NCBI GenBank assembly: GCA_028718185.1 | Contig: JAQUMH010000006.1 | Span: 62,001 to 126,000, forward strand | DNA from: Elusimicrobiota bacterium | GTDB taxonomy: Bacteria; Elusimicrobiota; UBA8919 | Length of the DNA: 64,000 bases | Reading direction: 5' to 3' | In this document: positions 27,383 through 36,688 of the stretch, piece after piece | How positions within the stretch are numbered: the stretch's first letter is position 1 | Layout: the number at the start of each line of letters is the position of its first letter | Made by a program: the position numbers and the translations under genes | Notes under the pieces: generated by a model | The model's database searches: none | The model's input: the letters and a program-made list of their open reading frames with translations, nothing else | Told to the model about the DNA's origin: nothing

Positions 27383-27461
27383 AGGCAGGTAAAGGGGTGA
27401 GCCAGATAAAGAAAGACAAAAATTCTCTACCTCTACCTACATTTTTTCTTTACCTGTCTTT
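27381..27461. repeat. Inverted repeat between coiled-coil genes B and C
   Basis: AAAGGCAGGTAAAG at 27381-27394 pairs with CTTTACCTGTCTTT at 27448-27461 (13 of 14 bases), enclosing a pyrimidine-rich TCTACCTCTACCTAC stretch. It overlaps the end of gene B and sits just before gene C's GAGGTGAT ribosome binding site. Confidence 0.65.
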
Positions 27462-27472
27462 GAGGTGATATT

Positions 27473-29014
27473 ATGGCTAATCAATCTGATCATAATAAAT
27501 GGGCAGATGAGATTTTTAATAATGCATTAAATCAAGCGCAGGCAAAAGGTTTTCGTATCCTTGATGACAATGTGAATGAATCAATTATTAAAAGCAAAGA
27601 AGAAGAAATTATTAATCTCAGGGATTCTTTAGAAGAAATCAAAAATACCCTTAAGCAGGAATTGCAGAATGTAAAGAAAAAACTTGTTGAACGTGAAGAT
27701 GAACAAAGACCAAAAGAATTTAGGGATTTGCAGGCGACTAAGGCACGTTTGGAAACTGCTTTAAAACATTTAAAAAATAAATTAGAAATAAAGCAGGTGG
27801 AAATTGAGGAAAAAGAAAAGAAATTTACTGAATTATTAAAAGAAAAGTTAGATGAAAAAACTAAAGATTTGAAGAAATGGCATGAAATGGAGAGTTTTAA
27901 TTTAACAGAAAAAATAAAAGCACAAAATGGAGAAATAGAAGATCTTAAATCGCATGTCAAACAATGGCAAATGGAGACAAAGAGGAGAGAAGGGGAACTT
28001 ATCCTGGCGAAGGAAACGTTAGAAAAAGAAAGGGAGCATTGGTTAGAATCGGTCAGGGTAAAAGAAAATGAAATTAGAGGTTTGAAAAGTTATATATCCC
28101 AGAGAGAAGAAGAGATAGAGAAGAAGAAAAGAGATATTTCAGATTTAGAGTTTCAGATGGCGCAGAGATTAGGTGAAGCAAAAGAAAAAGAACTAAAATT
28201 AGTTGCTGCAAAGGAACATTTAGAAAAGGAAATAGAATTATTGAATAACATAATGGAAGATGAAAAAAGCCCGATAATAAAAGCAGGGATGATAAAAAGA
28301 GAAGCTCGCATTAAAGCAGAGCAATATAAAAAAGAAGAAGAGCTCAAAGTGGTTAAACAACAGCTTGAGGATTTCCGAATAAAATCACAAAATGAAAAAC
28401 TTCTCTGGGAAGAAAAACTGAAAAATAGTGAAGGGGAGATAAAACGTCTGAATTCGGAAGTTGAGCAAAAAGAGAAAAGGCTTGGTTCTGTTGAAGCATC
28501 ACTTGATAAAGAAATAAAAACCAGAAGAAACGGGGAAGAAGAAAAAAATTTGATGAAGTCGCAAATAATACTTAATGAAGCAGAATTAAAAGCAAAGCAT
28601 GTTGCAGGTCAACAGGACTTAGTTGCAATTAAGGTTGCTTTGGAAAGAGAACGCGAGGAATTAAAAAAAAGAATGGCAGAAGAAAGAATATATTGGCAAG
28701 AGCGTGTTAAGCAGATTTCTTCAGGTGAAGCTGAAATGCAGAAGAATCTGAAATCACTGCAAAAAGAATACGACGGGATAGAACAAAAATTGCTCGCCTA
28801 TGAAAGAGAATTAGTTTTAGAAAAAGAGAAACATAAAACATGGGAAGAATTAAAAGAAGCCCAGTTGAAAACAGAATATCAAAAAAAGATTCAACAACTT
28901 GAAGAACAGGAAGCAAAGTGGAAAGAAGAAAAAATAGATGGACTATACCGTGAAATGGAATTGGAAAATAAAGAACTTGAAAAAGGAATTACTGAAGAAG
29001 AAACAGAAAAATAA
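27473..29014 (+). CDS. Tryptophan-punctuated coiled-coil protein C (long)
   Basis: A 513-residue acidic/basic protein, coiled coil from about residue 25 to the end, with no membrane helix. The tryptophan unit seen in A and B repeats at least four times: EHWLESVRVKENEI, LLWEEKLKNSEGEI, IYWQERVKQISSGE and AKWKEEKIDGLY. The N-terminus differs (DHNKWADEIFNNAL). The spacing between units is roughly 90-150 residues and irregular. The gene ends 27 bases before the hybrid kinase gene, so the coiled-coil trio and the kinase are likely one transcript. SMC-like heads are absent, so it is not an SMC protein. Cytoskeletal or scaffold function is only a guess. Confidence 0.7.
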   Translation: MANQSDHNKWADEIFNNALNQAQAKGFRILDDNVNESIIKSKEEEIINLRDSLEEIKNTLKQELQNVKKKLVEREDEQRPKEFRDLQATKARLETALKHLKNKLEIKQVEIEEKEKKFTELLKEKLDEKTKDLKKWHEMESFNLTEKIKAQNGEIEDLKSHVKQWQMETKRREGELILAKETLEKEREHWLESVRVKENEIRGLKSYISQREEEIEKKKRDISDLEFQMAQRLGEAKEKELKLVAAKEHLEKEIELLNNIMEDEKSPIIKAGMIKREARIKAEQYKKEEELKVVKQQLEDFRIKSQNEKLLWEEKLKNSEGEIKRLNSEVEQKEKRLGSVEASLDKEIKTRRNGEEEKNLMKSQIILNEAELKAKHVAGQQDLVAIKVALEREREELKKRMAEERIYWQERVKQISSGEAEMQKNLKSLQKEYDGIEQKLLAYERELVLEKEKHKTWEELKEAQLKTEYQKKIQQLEEQEAKWKEEKIDGLYREMELENKELEKGITEEETEK

Positions 29015-29041
29015 AACAAACTTAACCATAGCTGCATTGTT

Positions 29042-31018
29042 ATGAGAAGAATTTTAGTTGTCGATGATGAGCAGGAAGTAAGAGAATCGCTTCGTTTTGA
29101 GTTAGGGAACCGTGGTTTTGATGTTGTAACTGCAGAAAGTGGGAAAGAGTGTCTTGCAAAAGTAAATAATGAAAGATTCGATTTAATCCTTCTTGATTTA
29201 CAAATGCCAAGGCTTGGCGGATTACAAACACTTGCAGAGATAAAAAAAACTAAATATGATACAGACGTGATTATGATGACAGGGAATGCTACTGTAGAAA
29301 CTGCTTTGGAAAGTATTAAAATAGGTGCATTTGATTATGTTATCAAACCGTTTAATTTTGATGAGTTAACAGATAAAATAGATAAATGTCTGGTAAGAGA
29401 AATTGTAGAAAAACAAAAGATTTTGGTAGTTGATAATGATTCATCTTCAGCAGATTTTCTTGTAGATCTTTTGACATTAGAAAAATTTAAAGTTGTTGTA
29501 GCAAAAGACGGCAAAACAGCAATTGAAAAAGCGATAGAGTTACAGCCCGATTTAGTGATAATGGATATAATGCTTCCCAGTATGAACGGTTGGGAAGTGG
29601 CAAAAGTATTAAAGGATAATAATAAAACCGCGCATATACCCGTAGTTATTTTTACCGCTCAGAAAACAGGAATAAAAAACGAAATTGCCTCTCTTAAATT
29701 AGGTGTTGAAGATTATATCACTCGTCCTTGTGATACCGATGTTTTGCTTGGCAAAATAAGAAATACTTTGCACAAGACAGAGAAGATAAAAGACTTGAAA
29801 GAAACGGTTGCTTTATACGAGATTACACAAGCAGTTGGTTCTTTAATGGAGTTAGAGGAGCTATTGAATCTGGTTTTGAAGTTAGCAGTTGAAATAAGTG
29901 ATTCAGACGGGGGTTCTTTATTGCTTTATTATCCGGAGAGCAAGGAATATGAAATAAAGACAATATACGGAGAATTTAGCGAGAACATTATTGGAAGACG
30001 TATTAAAGTGGGTGAAAGAATTATTGGCAGTGGTGTTATAGAAAAAACCCCGATGGTTATACATGGTCACCTGAAAGAAGATCCGCGGTTCAAACATCTG
30101 GAGGAATATAAAGAAGTAAAATCTGCAATGATACTTCCAATGGTAGTCAGGGGAACATTAATCGGTTATATTAACTTGAAGAGAACGAAAAACGAAAAAA
30201 AATTTACAATCAGAGAAACCAATTTATTGTCTGTGTTTGCTTCACAATCAGGACTCTCTATTGAGAATACTTCTTTACACCAACAAATAAAAAAACATGT
30301 AGAGGAATTGGAGCAAAAGGTCCAGGAAAGGACGCGGCAGCTACTAATGACAGAAAAATTGCGTACAATGGGTCAGGTAGCAACAAATATTGCCCACGAG
30401 TTCAAAAACTATCTTGCTATTATTAAAATGAGTGTTGAATATTGCCTGCTGAAATTACCATTAGACGAAAAAGTAAGAGCCCAGTTAAAAACTATTCTTG
30501 AAAATGAAGAACTTGCGTATCAGTCAATAAAAAATTTGTCGACATTTTCCAAACCGGCAGAAATAGCTTTTCAGCCGCAGCAAGTCAGTGATATCTTGGA
30601 TGATGCTTGTCGATTTCTGGAAATTAGATTCAGACAACAAAAAGTAAAACTTAATAATAAATATAATGGTAATAATATGCCTCTTGTACTGGTTGATAAA
30701 ACCTATATTCAATCAGTGTTTATTAATTTGCTTATTAATTCCTTGCAAGCAATAAGTATTGGCGGTGAAATTAAAATTGAAACAAGCGGTATGCAGGATA
30801 AAAAGATGGTTGATGTTACAATTACCGATACCGGTTGTGGAATTCCAGATGACAAACTTAAGAATATATTTGAGCCGTTTTTTACAACAAAGATGGATGG
30901 GTCAGGGTTGGGACTGGCAATTGCAAAGCAGATAGTTGAACATCACAGCGGGAAAATTAATGTAAAAAGTGAACAAGGGAAAGGCACTGCAGTTATAGTA
31001 TCTTTGCCGATAGCATAA
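29042..31018 (+). CDS. Hybrid sensor histidine kinase: REC-REC-GAF-HisKA-HATPase
   Basis: A 658-residue cytosolic protein. REC1 (residues about 2-120) has VVDDE, phospho-acceptor D52 in LLDLQMP and K102 in YVIKPF. REC2 (about 124-245) has D175 in IMDIMLP but R228 in YITRPC where the conserved lysine belongs. A GAF domain (about 255-410) precedes a short coiled coil, the H-box with H452 in NIAHEFKN, and the HATPase motifs TDTGCGIPD, GSGLGLAIAKQ and KGTAVIVSLP. Having receivers at the N-terminus ahead of the kinase suggests it is itself a phosphorelay target. No ribosome binding site is obvious. Partners are probably the CheY-like protein downstream and the coiled-coil proteins upstream. Confidence 0.9.
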   Translation: MRRILVVDDEQEVRESLRFELGNRGFDVVTAESGKECLAKVNNERFDLILLDLQMPRLGGLQTLAEIKKTKYDTDVIMMTGNATVETALESIKIGAFDYVIKPFNFDELTDKIDKCLVREIVEKQKILVVDNDSSSADFLVDLLTLEKFKVVVAKDGKTAIEKAIELQPDLVIMDIMLPSMNGWEVAKVLKDNNKTAHIPVVIFTAQKTGIKNEIASLKLGVEDYITRPCDTDVLLGKIRNTLHKTEKIKDLKETVALYEITQAVGSLMELEELLNLVLKLAVEISDSDGGSLLLYYPESKEYEIKTIYGEFSENIIGRRIKVGERIIGSGVIEKTPMVIHGHLKEDPRFKHLEEYKEVKSAMILPMVVRGTLIGYINLKRTKNEKKFTIRETNLLSVFASQSGLSIENTSLHQQIKKHVEELEQKVQERTRQLLMTEKLRTMGQVATNIAHEFKNYLAIIKMSVEYCLLKLPLDEKVRAQLKTILENEELAYQSIKNLSTFSKPAEIAFQPQQVSDILDDACRFLEIRFRQQKVKLNNKYNGNNMPLVLVDKTYIQSVFINLLINSLQAISIGGEIKIETSGMQDKKMVDVTITDTGCGIPDDKLKNIFEPFFTTKMDGSGLGLAIAKQIVEHHSGKINVKSEQGKGTAVIVSLPIA

Positions 31019-31094
31019 TGAACATAGAACTAAAGCAGAACAAGACACGGAACTGGCACGGAAATAGTTCAGTGGTATTTAAAGGAGAAATATA

Positions 31095-31481
31095 ATGGGA
31101 CAAAAAATTTTAATTATTGATGATGAACCTGCAATTTTAGGAATTTTGAGTGATGTGTTGACCAGCGAAGGTTACACTGTTAACGCAGCAAGCGATGGAG
31201 AAACAGGTATTGAAAAAGTAAAAGAGTTTAATCCCGCTCTTATTATTTTAGATGTAGTTCTTCCCGGTATTAACGGTTTTGAAGTTTGTAAAATATTGAA
31301 AGAAGACCAGCAGACTAAAAATATTGCTATAATTATATTAACAGGCATATCAACACTTGCAGAACATAAACAGAAAGCGTTCCAATTGGGTGCTGATGAT
31401 TACTTAACAAAACCGTTTGGTATGAGTGATTTACTTGAACGGATAAAGAAACTTATTACCGGCCAAAACAACCAAAAATGA
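31095..31481 (+). CDS. CheY-like single-domain response regulator
   Basis: A 128-residue receiver with no output domain: IIDDEPA acidic pair near residues 8-9, phospho-acceptor D53 in ILDVVLPG, the switch threonine in ILTGIS and the lysine in YLTKPFG. It has an AAGGAG ribosome binding site and follows the hybrid kinase by 76 bases, so it is the likely phosphate acceptor or shuttle in that pathway. Single-domain receivers signal by protein contact, so the coiled-coil proteins or a diguanylate cyclase nearby are conceivable targets (inference). Confidence 0.9.
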   Translation: MGQKILIIDDEPAILGILSDVLTSEGYTVNAASDGETGIEKVKEFNPALIILDVVLPGINGFEVCKILKEDQQTKNIAIIILTGISTLAEHKQKAFQLGADDYLTKPFGMSDLLERIKKLITGQNNQK

Positions 31482-31506
31482 CAGCTAAAAGATGTTTTGT
31501 AAAGCT

Positions 31507-32697
31507 CTACTCTTCGAATTCTGTTACTTTGTTCCTGCCGGTTTCCTTGGATTTATAAAGTGACATATCCGCTTTGTGGAGGACTTCGTTTGCAGTTAAA
31601 GCATCTTTAGGGTAGTGTGCAATACCGAAAGATGAGGTAACTTTTAATTTTTCTAAACCTGCAAGAATTTCTGTTTCTTCAATTTTTTCACGAATCTTTT
31701 CAGCTTTAATTTTTATACCTGCCGGGTCTGTTTGCGGAAAAATTACCACAAATTCTTCACCGCCGTATCTTGCCGCAAAATCAGTCTCGTAAATAGAATT
31801 TTTTAAGATTCCGGTAACTGTTTTTAATACCAAATCTCCTGCCTGGTGACCGTACGTATCATTAACTTTCTTGAAATGGTCGATATCCATCATTAAAATT
31901 GAAAACCTTCCGTTCCATCTTTTTGCCCTGAATTCTTCTTCTTTTAACCTTTCATTAAAATATCCGCGGCGATATAATCCCGTAAGACCGTCCGTGCGTG
32001 ACATTGCCTCAACCTTTGAGTATAAAATAGCCCGTTGTACTGCTAAAATGAGCTCTTCCACAAACGCTGCTATTTCATCGAAAAATTCTTCGTCCTTTTC
32101 GTATAACGGAGGTATTTTTGTTGAAATAATTCCCAGCGATTGTTCACCTATAAATAGGGGTACATGGATTATACCATTAGAAATAGTCTGAGTTTTGATA
32201 TTTTCGTCAATGCGAACCGGGAGTCCTTTCTGAAAGTTTTTATTACCTTCAAATATTTTCAGGTTTACATCTTTTATATTGAATTGCTCATCTAATGATT
32301 TTGCAATCAGGCCAAACATTTTTTCTAAATCTACATACGCTGCTATGTTTTTTGATAATTCGTAGATATGTAAAATATTTTTAATTGTTTTTTCATTTCT
32401 AAGAAGTTCCAATTTTGTTTTGCCTGATTCTCCTTTTACAAGTGCAAGTTTTCCCGTAAGATTACTCAATTCTTTATTGAAATTTCTTCTGCTGGAAGCC
32501 AATTGTTTATAAAACTTTTCTATAACAAGTTCGACAAGGCATAAAGTCAGAATTACGGAAATAGTAGAAAGAGGTGACGGGTGGAAAAACACTGTAAATA
32601 TTATTGACAATATAGCTGCTAATCTTGATAATATTATTCCAAATTTATATCCTATAATAAATACTAATAATGGTAAAAAATATATTATTCTTTCCAT
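31507..32697 (-). CDS. Membrane-anchored GGDEF diguanylate cyclase (no I-site)
   Basis: A 396-residue protein with two or three N-terminal hydrophobic helices (residues 1-60), a coiled coil, a GAF-like middle (about 120-225) and a GGDEF domain. The domain has DGLTGLYRRGYF, MDIDHFKKVNDTYGH and the active-site RYGGEEF. The position for the inhibitory I-site reads YETD instead of RxxD, so product inhibition at that site is probably missing. It makes c-di-GMP from GTP. Its start overlaps the end of the upstream GGDEF gene by 13 bases, so the two cyclases are co-translated. The gene converges with the CheY-like gene. Confidence 0.9.
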   Translation of the reverse strand: MERIIYFLPLLVFIIGYKFGIILSRLAAILSIIFTVFFHPSPLSTISVILTLCLVELVIEKFYKQLASSRRNFNKELSNLTGKLALVKGESGKTKLELLRNEKTIKNILHIYELSKNIAAYVDLEKMFGLIAKSLDEQFNIKDVNLKIFEGNKNFQKGLPVRIDENIKTQTISNGIIHVPLFIGEQSLGIISTKIPPLYEKDEEFFDEIAAFVEELILAVQRAILYSKVEAMSRTDGLTGLYRRGYFNERLKEEEFRAKRWNGRFSILMMDIDHFKKVNDTYGHQAGDLVLKTVTGILKNSIYETDFAARYGGEEFVVIFPQTDPAGIKIKAEKIREKIEETEILAGLEKLKVTSSFGIAHYPKDALTANEVLHKADMSLYKSKETGRNKVTEFEE

Positions 32698-34016
32698 ATA
32701 GTTCTGTTTCTCCCTGACATTTTAGCTTTATAAAGTCTTTCATCTGCCCTGCGGATAAGCTGATGATGTTCGTTAGCATCATCAGGATAAGATGAAATTC
32801 CCAGAGAGACGGTAACGGGTTGTCCTTCTATTGTTTCCTTTTGAAATTCGGTTCTTATGGTTTCCGCAATTTTCACACAAACATCTTTTGATGTTTCCGG
32901 TAATATGACAGCAAATTCTTCACCGCCATAACGTGCAACAACATCCGTTTCCCGGCAAACCTGCTTCAAAACATGTGAAAATTGTTTTAAAACTTCATCT
33001 CCCTTTTGGTGTCCATAAGTGTCATTAAACTTCTTAAAATGGTCAATATCACAGAGAATTAAACAAAGAAGTGTTTTAAACCTTGAAGCTCTTGTCATTT
33101 CTTCTTGTAATCTTTCGTCAAAAAATTTGCGGACATATACGCCGGTTAAGCCGTCTATAATTGAAAGTTCTTTTGTTTTTTCTAGCAGTGTAAGATTTTC
33201 TACCGTCATTTCAGCGACATTCACCAATATTGAAATTATAGACATATCTTCTTGTGTAAATCTGTTTTCTTTATCAGAATCCAGCCGTACAATTCCGATA
33301 ATATTTTTGTCGCTTAATAAAGGGACTGCTATAACGGATTTTGTAGCTTTTGGAATTGCAGTATATTCAAAACGGTAATCTTTTATAGTATTTTGAATCA
33401 ACAGTGAAGATCTTTTCCTGACTACCCAGGCGTCAAACGTATCAGGCGGTCTATCGTCACTGGGAAGAAATGTCGTAAAGCGGGTGTCGTTGCAATTTAA
33501 TATTTTTTTTATAATTGTTAAAAGTTTTACTTTCAAATCAGGCAAATTTGTGACTTTTATTATTTCCTTAGTTGCAAGTGTAAGATTTTTGTATTGGGCA
33601 ATTCTTCCCGAAACTTTTTCTAAATTGCTTCTATTTGATAAAAGTTCTTTTCCCATATTTTCAATTGCGGAAGAAATATCTGCAAGTTCACGGTTGTTTG
33701 AAGATTGCTGATATTTTGCCCTGTCATTAAGAAGGTGAATAAGCCAGATGATAGCCCATATGGAAGCTATCTCACCTAAAAGGACAAGTCTTCCGGAAGC
33801 ATTGGTAAAATTCATTCCGAGGAGTCCCGTTACACTTGTTAAAAGTGCAACAAGGTCCGTTATAAGTGATTCAACAAAAAATGAAGAGGCGAATATTAAT
33901 AAAATAAAAAATGAAAATATATCAATCGTTTTGTTCTGGAATATTAACAAAAGTGAAGATATTCCAAGAAAAGCAGTAAGAATTATAACAGGTCCGGTTG
34001 TTTTTTTTGATATCAT
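32685..34016 (-). CDS. Membrane-anchored GAF-GGDEF diguanylate cyclase (with I-site)
   Basis: A 443-residue protein with three or four N-terminal hydrophobic helices (residues about 8-95), a coiled coil, a GAF domain (about 150-275, with SVIAVPLLSDKNIIGIVRLD) and a C-terminal GGDEF domain. The catalytic loop is RYGGEEF, preceded by RETD, a proper RxxD inhibitory I-site. Metal and GTP contacts LCDIDHFKKFNDTYGH are intact. It has the same plan as its downstream neighbour but differs at the I-site, so the pair may respond differently to c-di-GMP build-up. The HD-GYP protein at 22466 could remove the product. Confidence 0.9.
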   Translation of the reverse strand: MISKKTTGPVIILTAFLGISSLLLIFQNKTIDIFSFFILLIFASSFFVESLITDLVALLTSVTGLLGMNFTNASGRLVLLGEIASIWAIIWLIHLLNDRAKYQQSSNNRELADISSAIENMGKELLSNRSNLEKVSGRIAQYKNLTLATKEIIKVTNLPDLKVKLLTIIKKILNCNDTRFTTFLPSDDRPPDTFDAWVVRKRSSLLIQNTIKDYRFEYTAIPKATKSVIAVPLLSDKNIIGIVRLDSDKENRFTQEDMSIISILVNVAEMTVENLTLLEKTKELSIIDGLTGVYVRKFFDERLQEEMTRASRFKTLLCLILCDIDHFKKFNDTYGHQKGDEVLKQFSHVLKQVCRETDVVARYGGEEFAVILPETSKDVCVKIAETIRTEFQKETIEGQPVTVSLGISSYPDDANEHHQLIRRADERLYKAKMSGRNRTIWKE

Positions 34017-34033
34017 ATAATAGGTATTTACTT

Positions 34034-34126
34034 ACCCCTCATCTTTCATCTTCTCCCCACGGGGTAGAAGATACTTAATTTTCCATCCTCTCCCTTGCGG
34101 GGAGAGGAAAGAGGTGAGGGGTGATT
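34034..34126. repeat. CCCCTC...GAGGGG palindromic element
   Basis: ACCCCTCATC at the left pairs with GGTGAGGGGT at the right. Two inner hairpins lie between: CTTCTCCCC/GGGGTAGAAG and CCTCTCCC/CGGGGAGAGG. This is a widespread type of dispersed bacterial palindrome. It lies between recN and the GGDEF gene. Confidence 0.75.
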
Positions 34127-34153
34127 ATAAGACTTTTAACATGTAAGTCTTAT
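34127..34153 (-). terminator. Hairpin immediately after recN
   Basis: ATAAGACTT (34127-34135) pairs perfectly with AAGTCTTAT (34145-34153) around a 9-base loop. It abuts the recN stop codon. No T-run follows on the minus strand, so it is a stem-loop with possible termination or RNA-end function rather than a classic terminator. Confidence 0.4.
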
Positions 34154-35836
34154 TCACATTGTAGTTTCTTTTATCAATTCTTTTGCATGCTTTATAGAAA
34201 TATCGGTATTTTTTTCGCTACCAAGCATTCTTGAAATTTCGTTAACTTTTTCTGTTCCTTCGAGTTTTTGTACTGAAGTTACCGTTCGCTCACCGGATAC
34301 GTTTTTTGATATATGGAAATGTATTGCCGAAAACACTGCAAGTTGAGGAAGATGTGTAATACAGAATATCTGGTGATTTTTAGAAAGTAATTTTAACTTT
34401 TTGCCGACGACTTTACCCATATATCCTGAAAGGCCGGCATCTATTTCGTCAAAAATCAGCGTGGGTGTTTTATCAGCTTTGGCAAGAACTGTCTTTATGG
34501 CAAGCATAATTCTTGACATCTCTCCGCCGGACGCTACCATTTTCAGCGGTTTTAAATCTTCACCGACATTTACTGCAATCCGGTATTCGATTTTATCAAT
34601 TCCATTTGACTTGAATTTATAGGTACCGTCAGCATCTTTTTCATCTTCTACAGAAATTGAGAATTTTGATTTCGGCATACCGAGTTCAAAAAGTTCCTTC
34701 TCAACTTCTTTAGAGAGTTTTTTTCCGGCTACAGTTCTTTTTTCAGAGAGTTCAACAGATGATTTTTTAAGTTTTGTTTCAGAGGATTTGAGTTCCTTTT
34801 CCATTTCTAATATATTTTCATCTGCTTTTTCAAAAAATTCTATCTGCTTTTTTATATTGTTAGCGTAATCCAGGATTTCTTTAACTGTCGGGGCATATTT
34901 TTTCTTAAGTTTTTTAATCAATTCAAGTTTAACGATGATATCCTCAAGTCTTTTAGGGTTAAATTCAATATTATCCTTATATTGGCGAAATGTATCGGCA
35001 ATTGATTTTATTTCATCCAATGTTTTGTTAATAGTTTTCGTATTTTCATTTGTAGATGTATCTATTAGTGAGAGATTTTCTATTGCCTTTTTTGCAATAC
35101 CTAATTTTTCAATTGCCGAACCTTCTGAATCGTATAATAACGAATATATTTCCTGCGCGTAATTGAACAGTTTCTCGGCATTATTTAAACGGTTAAATTC
35201 GTTTTCCAGACCGGTTTCATCAGTTTCAGAAAGCTTTGCATCTTCAATTTCTTTCAGCTGATATTTATAAAGGTCAAGTTTTTGTAAACGGTCTTTTTCA
35301 GAATTTTTTAACTCATCTAAATTGCTTCTGAGTAACGTGAACTTTTCAAATATACTGCCGACAGCCGTTTTTAATGCTTCAAGGTTCCCGTAACTGTCAA
35401 GCAATTCTCTTTGACTATCGGTTTTTATAAGTGTTTGGTGTTCATGTTGACCGTGGACATCAACAAGTACGGTACCTATTGTTTGAAGCATTCCTACTGT
35501 TGCAGGAGCGCCGTTAACAAAACATTTTGTTTTGCTATCATTAGTGATTTCCCGCTTGATAATAAGCATATCTTCAGAAGATATGCCGATAGCAGATAAT
35601 AACTTTTTTACTTGCGGCAGATTTTCAATATTAAAACTTGCTGTCAATTCACAACTTGATGAATTTTTTCTGATTATCGATGAATTTGCCCGTTCGCCGA
35701 GTATAAGTCCTAATGCATCAATAATTATGGATTTTCCGGCACCGGTTTCACCGGTCAGAATATTGAGACCATTCCCGAAATTAATAGTCAAATCATCAAT
35801 AATCGCGTAGTTTTTTATTATAAATGTCTGTAACAT
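34154..35836 (-). CDS. recN: DNA repair protein RecN
   Basis: A 560-residue SMC-like ATPase at the usual RecN length. The N-terminal half has Walker A TGETGAGKSIIIDAL and the Q-loop region; two coiled-coil arms (about 160-200 and 290-370) follow; the C-terminal half has the signature VASGGEMSRIMLAIK, Walker B TLIFDEIDAGLSG and CITHLPQLA. RecN acts early in double-strand break repair by holding DNA ends. Its ATG directly abuts the nadK stop codon, the nadK-recN pairing often seen in bacteria. Confidence 0.95.
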   Translation of the reverse strand: MLQTFIIKNYAIIDDLTINFGNGLNILTGETGAGKSIIIDALGLILGERANSSIIRKNSSSCELTASFNIENLPQVKKLLSAIGISSEDMLIIKREITNDSKTKCFVNGAPATVGMLQTIGTVLVDVHGQHEHQTLIKTDSQRELLDSYGNLEALKTAVGSIFEKFTLLRSNLDELKNSEKDRLQKLDLYKYQLKEIEDAKLSETDETGLENEFNRLNNAEKLFNYAQEIYSLLYDSEGSAIEKLGIAKKAIENLSLIDTSTNENTKTINKTLDEIKSIADTFRQYKDNIEFNPKRLEDIIVKLELIKKLKKKYAPTVKEILDYANNIKKQIEFFEKADENILEMEKELKSSETKLKKSSVELSEKRTVAGKKLSKEVEKELFELGMPKSKFSISVEDEKDADGTYKFKSNGIDKIEYRIAVNVGEDLKPLKMVASGGEMSRIMLAIKTVLAKADKTPTLIFDEIDAGLSGYMGKVVGKKLKLLSKNHQIFCITHLPQLAVFSAIHFHISKNVSGERTVTSVQKLEGTEKVNEISRMLGSEKNTDISIKHAKELIKETTM

Positions 35837-36622
35837 TTACCGCTTGCCCCAATTAAATTTTTTTCTAAGGAGTTCAAAATAATCACTTTTGCCAAAAGTA
35901 ATTAGTTTTGCAGGTATTTTAGATTTTTGCACCTTAACAATATCCCCGATAGATAAGGTTAAATCAATTTGCCCGTCAACTGACAGCAACACATCGTTAT
36001 GGTTTGAATTTATTTCAGCAGAGATAAGGCAATCATCAGGGATAATTACCGGTCTTTGTGTTAATGTGTGAGGGGCAATCGGAGTAATAATAATATTTTT
36101 TGTATTTGGATGTACAATCGGTCCGCCTGCTGAAAGTGAATATGCTGTTGAACCGGTTGGGGTAGAAATAATAACACCGTCACCGATTATTTCGGTAACA
36201 AAATTTTGATTAATAATTAATTTCAGTTTTATAACCCGGGCAGTTTTACCGTTTTTTATAACGGCATCATTTAAGGCGACAGAACGTTTTATCATTTTTT
36301 GTTTACGAAAAACTTCAATTTGAAGCATATTTCTTTCTTCAATTTTATAATTTCCGGAAATAATATTTTTTAACGCTGAAAATACATTTTTTACATCTGT
36401 TTCATTAAGAAACCCCAGCTTGCCGAGATTGACTCCAAAAAGAGGAATATTCTTGGACGCAAACTCTCTTGCAGATTTTATCATCATTCCGTCACCGCCG
36501 AGAATTATAGCAAATTTCAATGTATCTGAGATTTTTTGCTTTTTAAGCCAATTTGCTATTTTCTTAGAAAATTCAACCGCTTTTGATTTTTCCTTATTTG
36601 CAAGAATTATAATGTTTTTCAT
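35837..36622 (-). CDS. nadK: NAD kinase
   Basis: A 261-residue protein with the complete NAD kinase signature: ILGGDGMMI (GGDG, catalytic Asp), NLGKLGFLNE, the LNDAVI segment, GDGVIISTPTGSTAYSLSAGGPI and the later TQRPVII and SVDGQ motifs. It phosphorylates NAD to NADP using ATP or polyphosphate. A GGGAGAG ribosome binding site precedes the start. It is followed with no gap by recN. Confidence 0.95.
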   Translation of the reverse strand: MKNIIILANKEKSKAVEFSKKIANWLKKQKISDTLKFAIILGGDGMMIKSAREFASKNIPLFGVNLGKLGFLNETDVKNVFSALKNIISGNYKIEERNMLQIEVFRKQKMIKRSVALNDAVIKNGKTARVIKLKLIINQNFVTEIIGDGVIISTPTGSTAYSLSAGGPIVHPNTKNIIITPIAPHTLTQRPVIIPDDCLISAEINSNHNDVLLSVDGQIDLTLSIGDIVKVQKSKIPAKLITFGKSDYFELLRKKFNWGKR

Positions 36623-36688
36623 AATCTCTCCCGAATATCAGTTAGTAATGTTGTTTTTATAATTTTTTACAACTTTGTTAAAAAATCA

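Noticed and set aside
27473-29014. SMC/MukB-type chromosome protein
   Set aside because: The protein lacks Walker A, signature and Walker B motifs and any hinge domain; it is only a long coiled coil.
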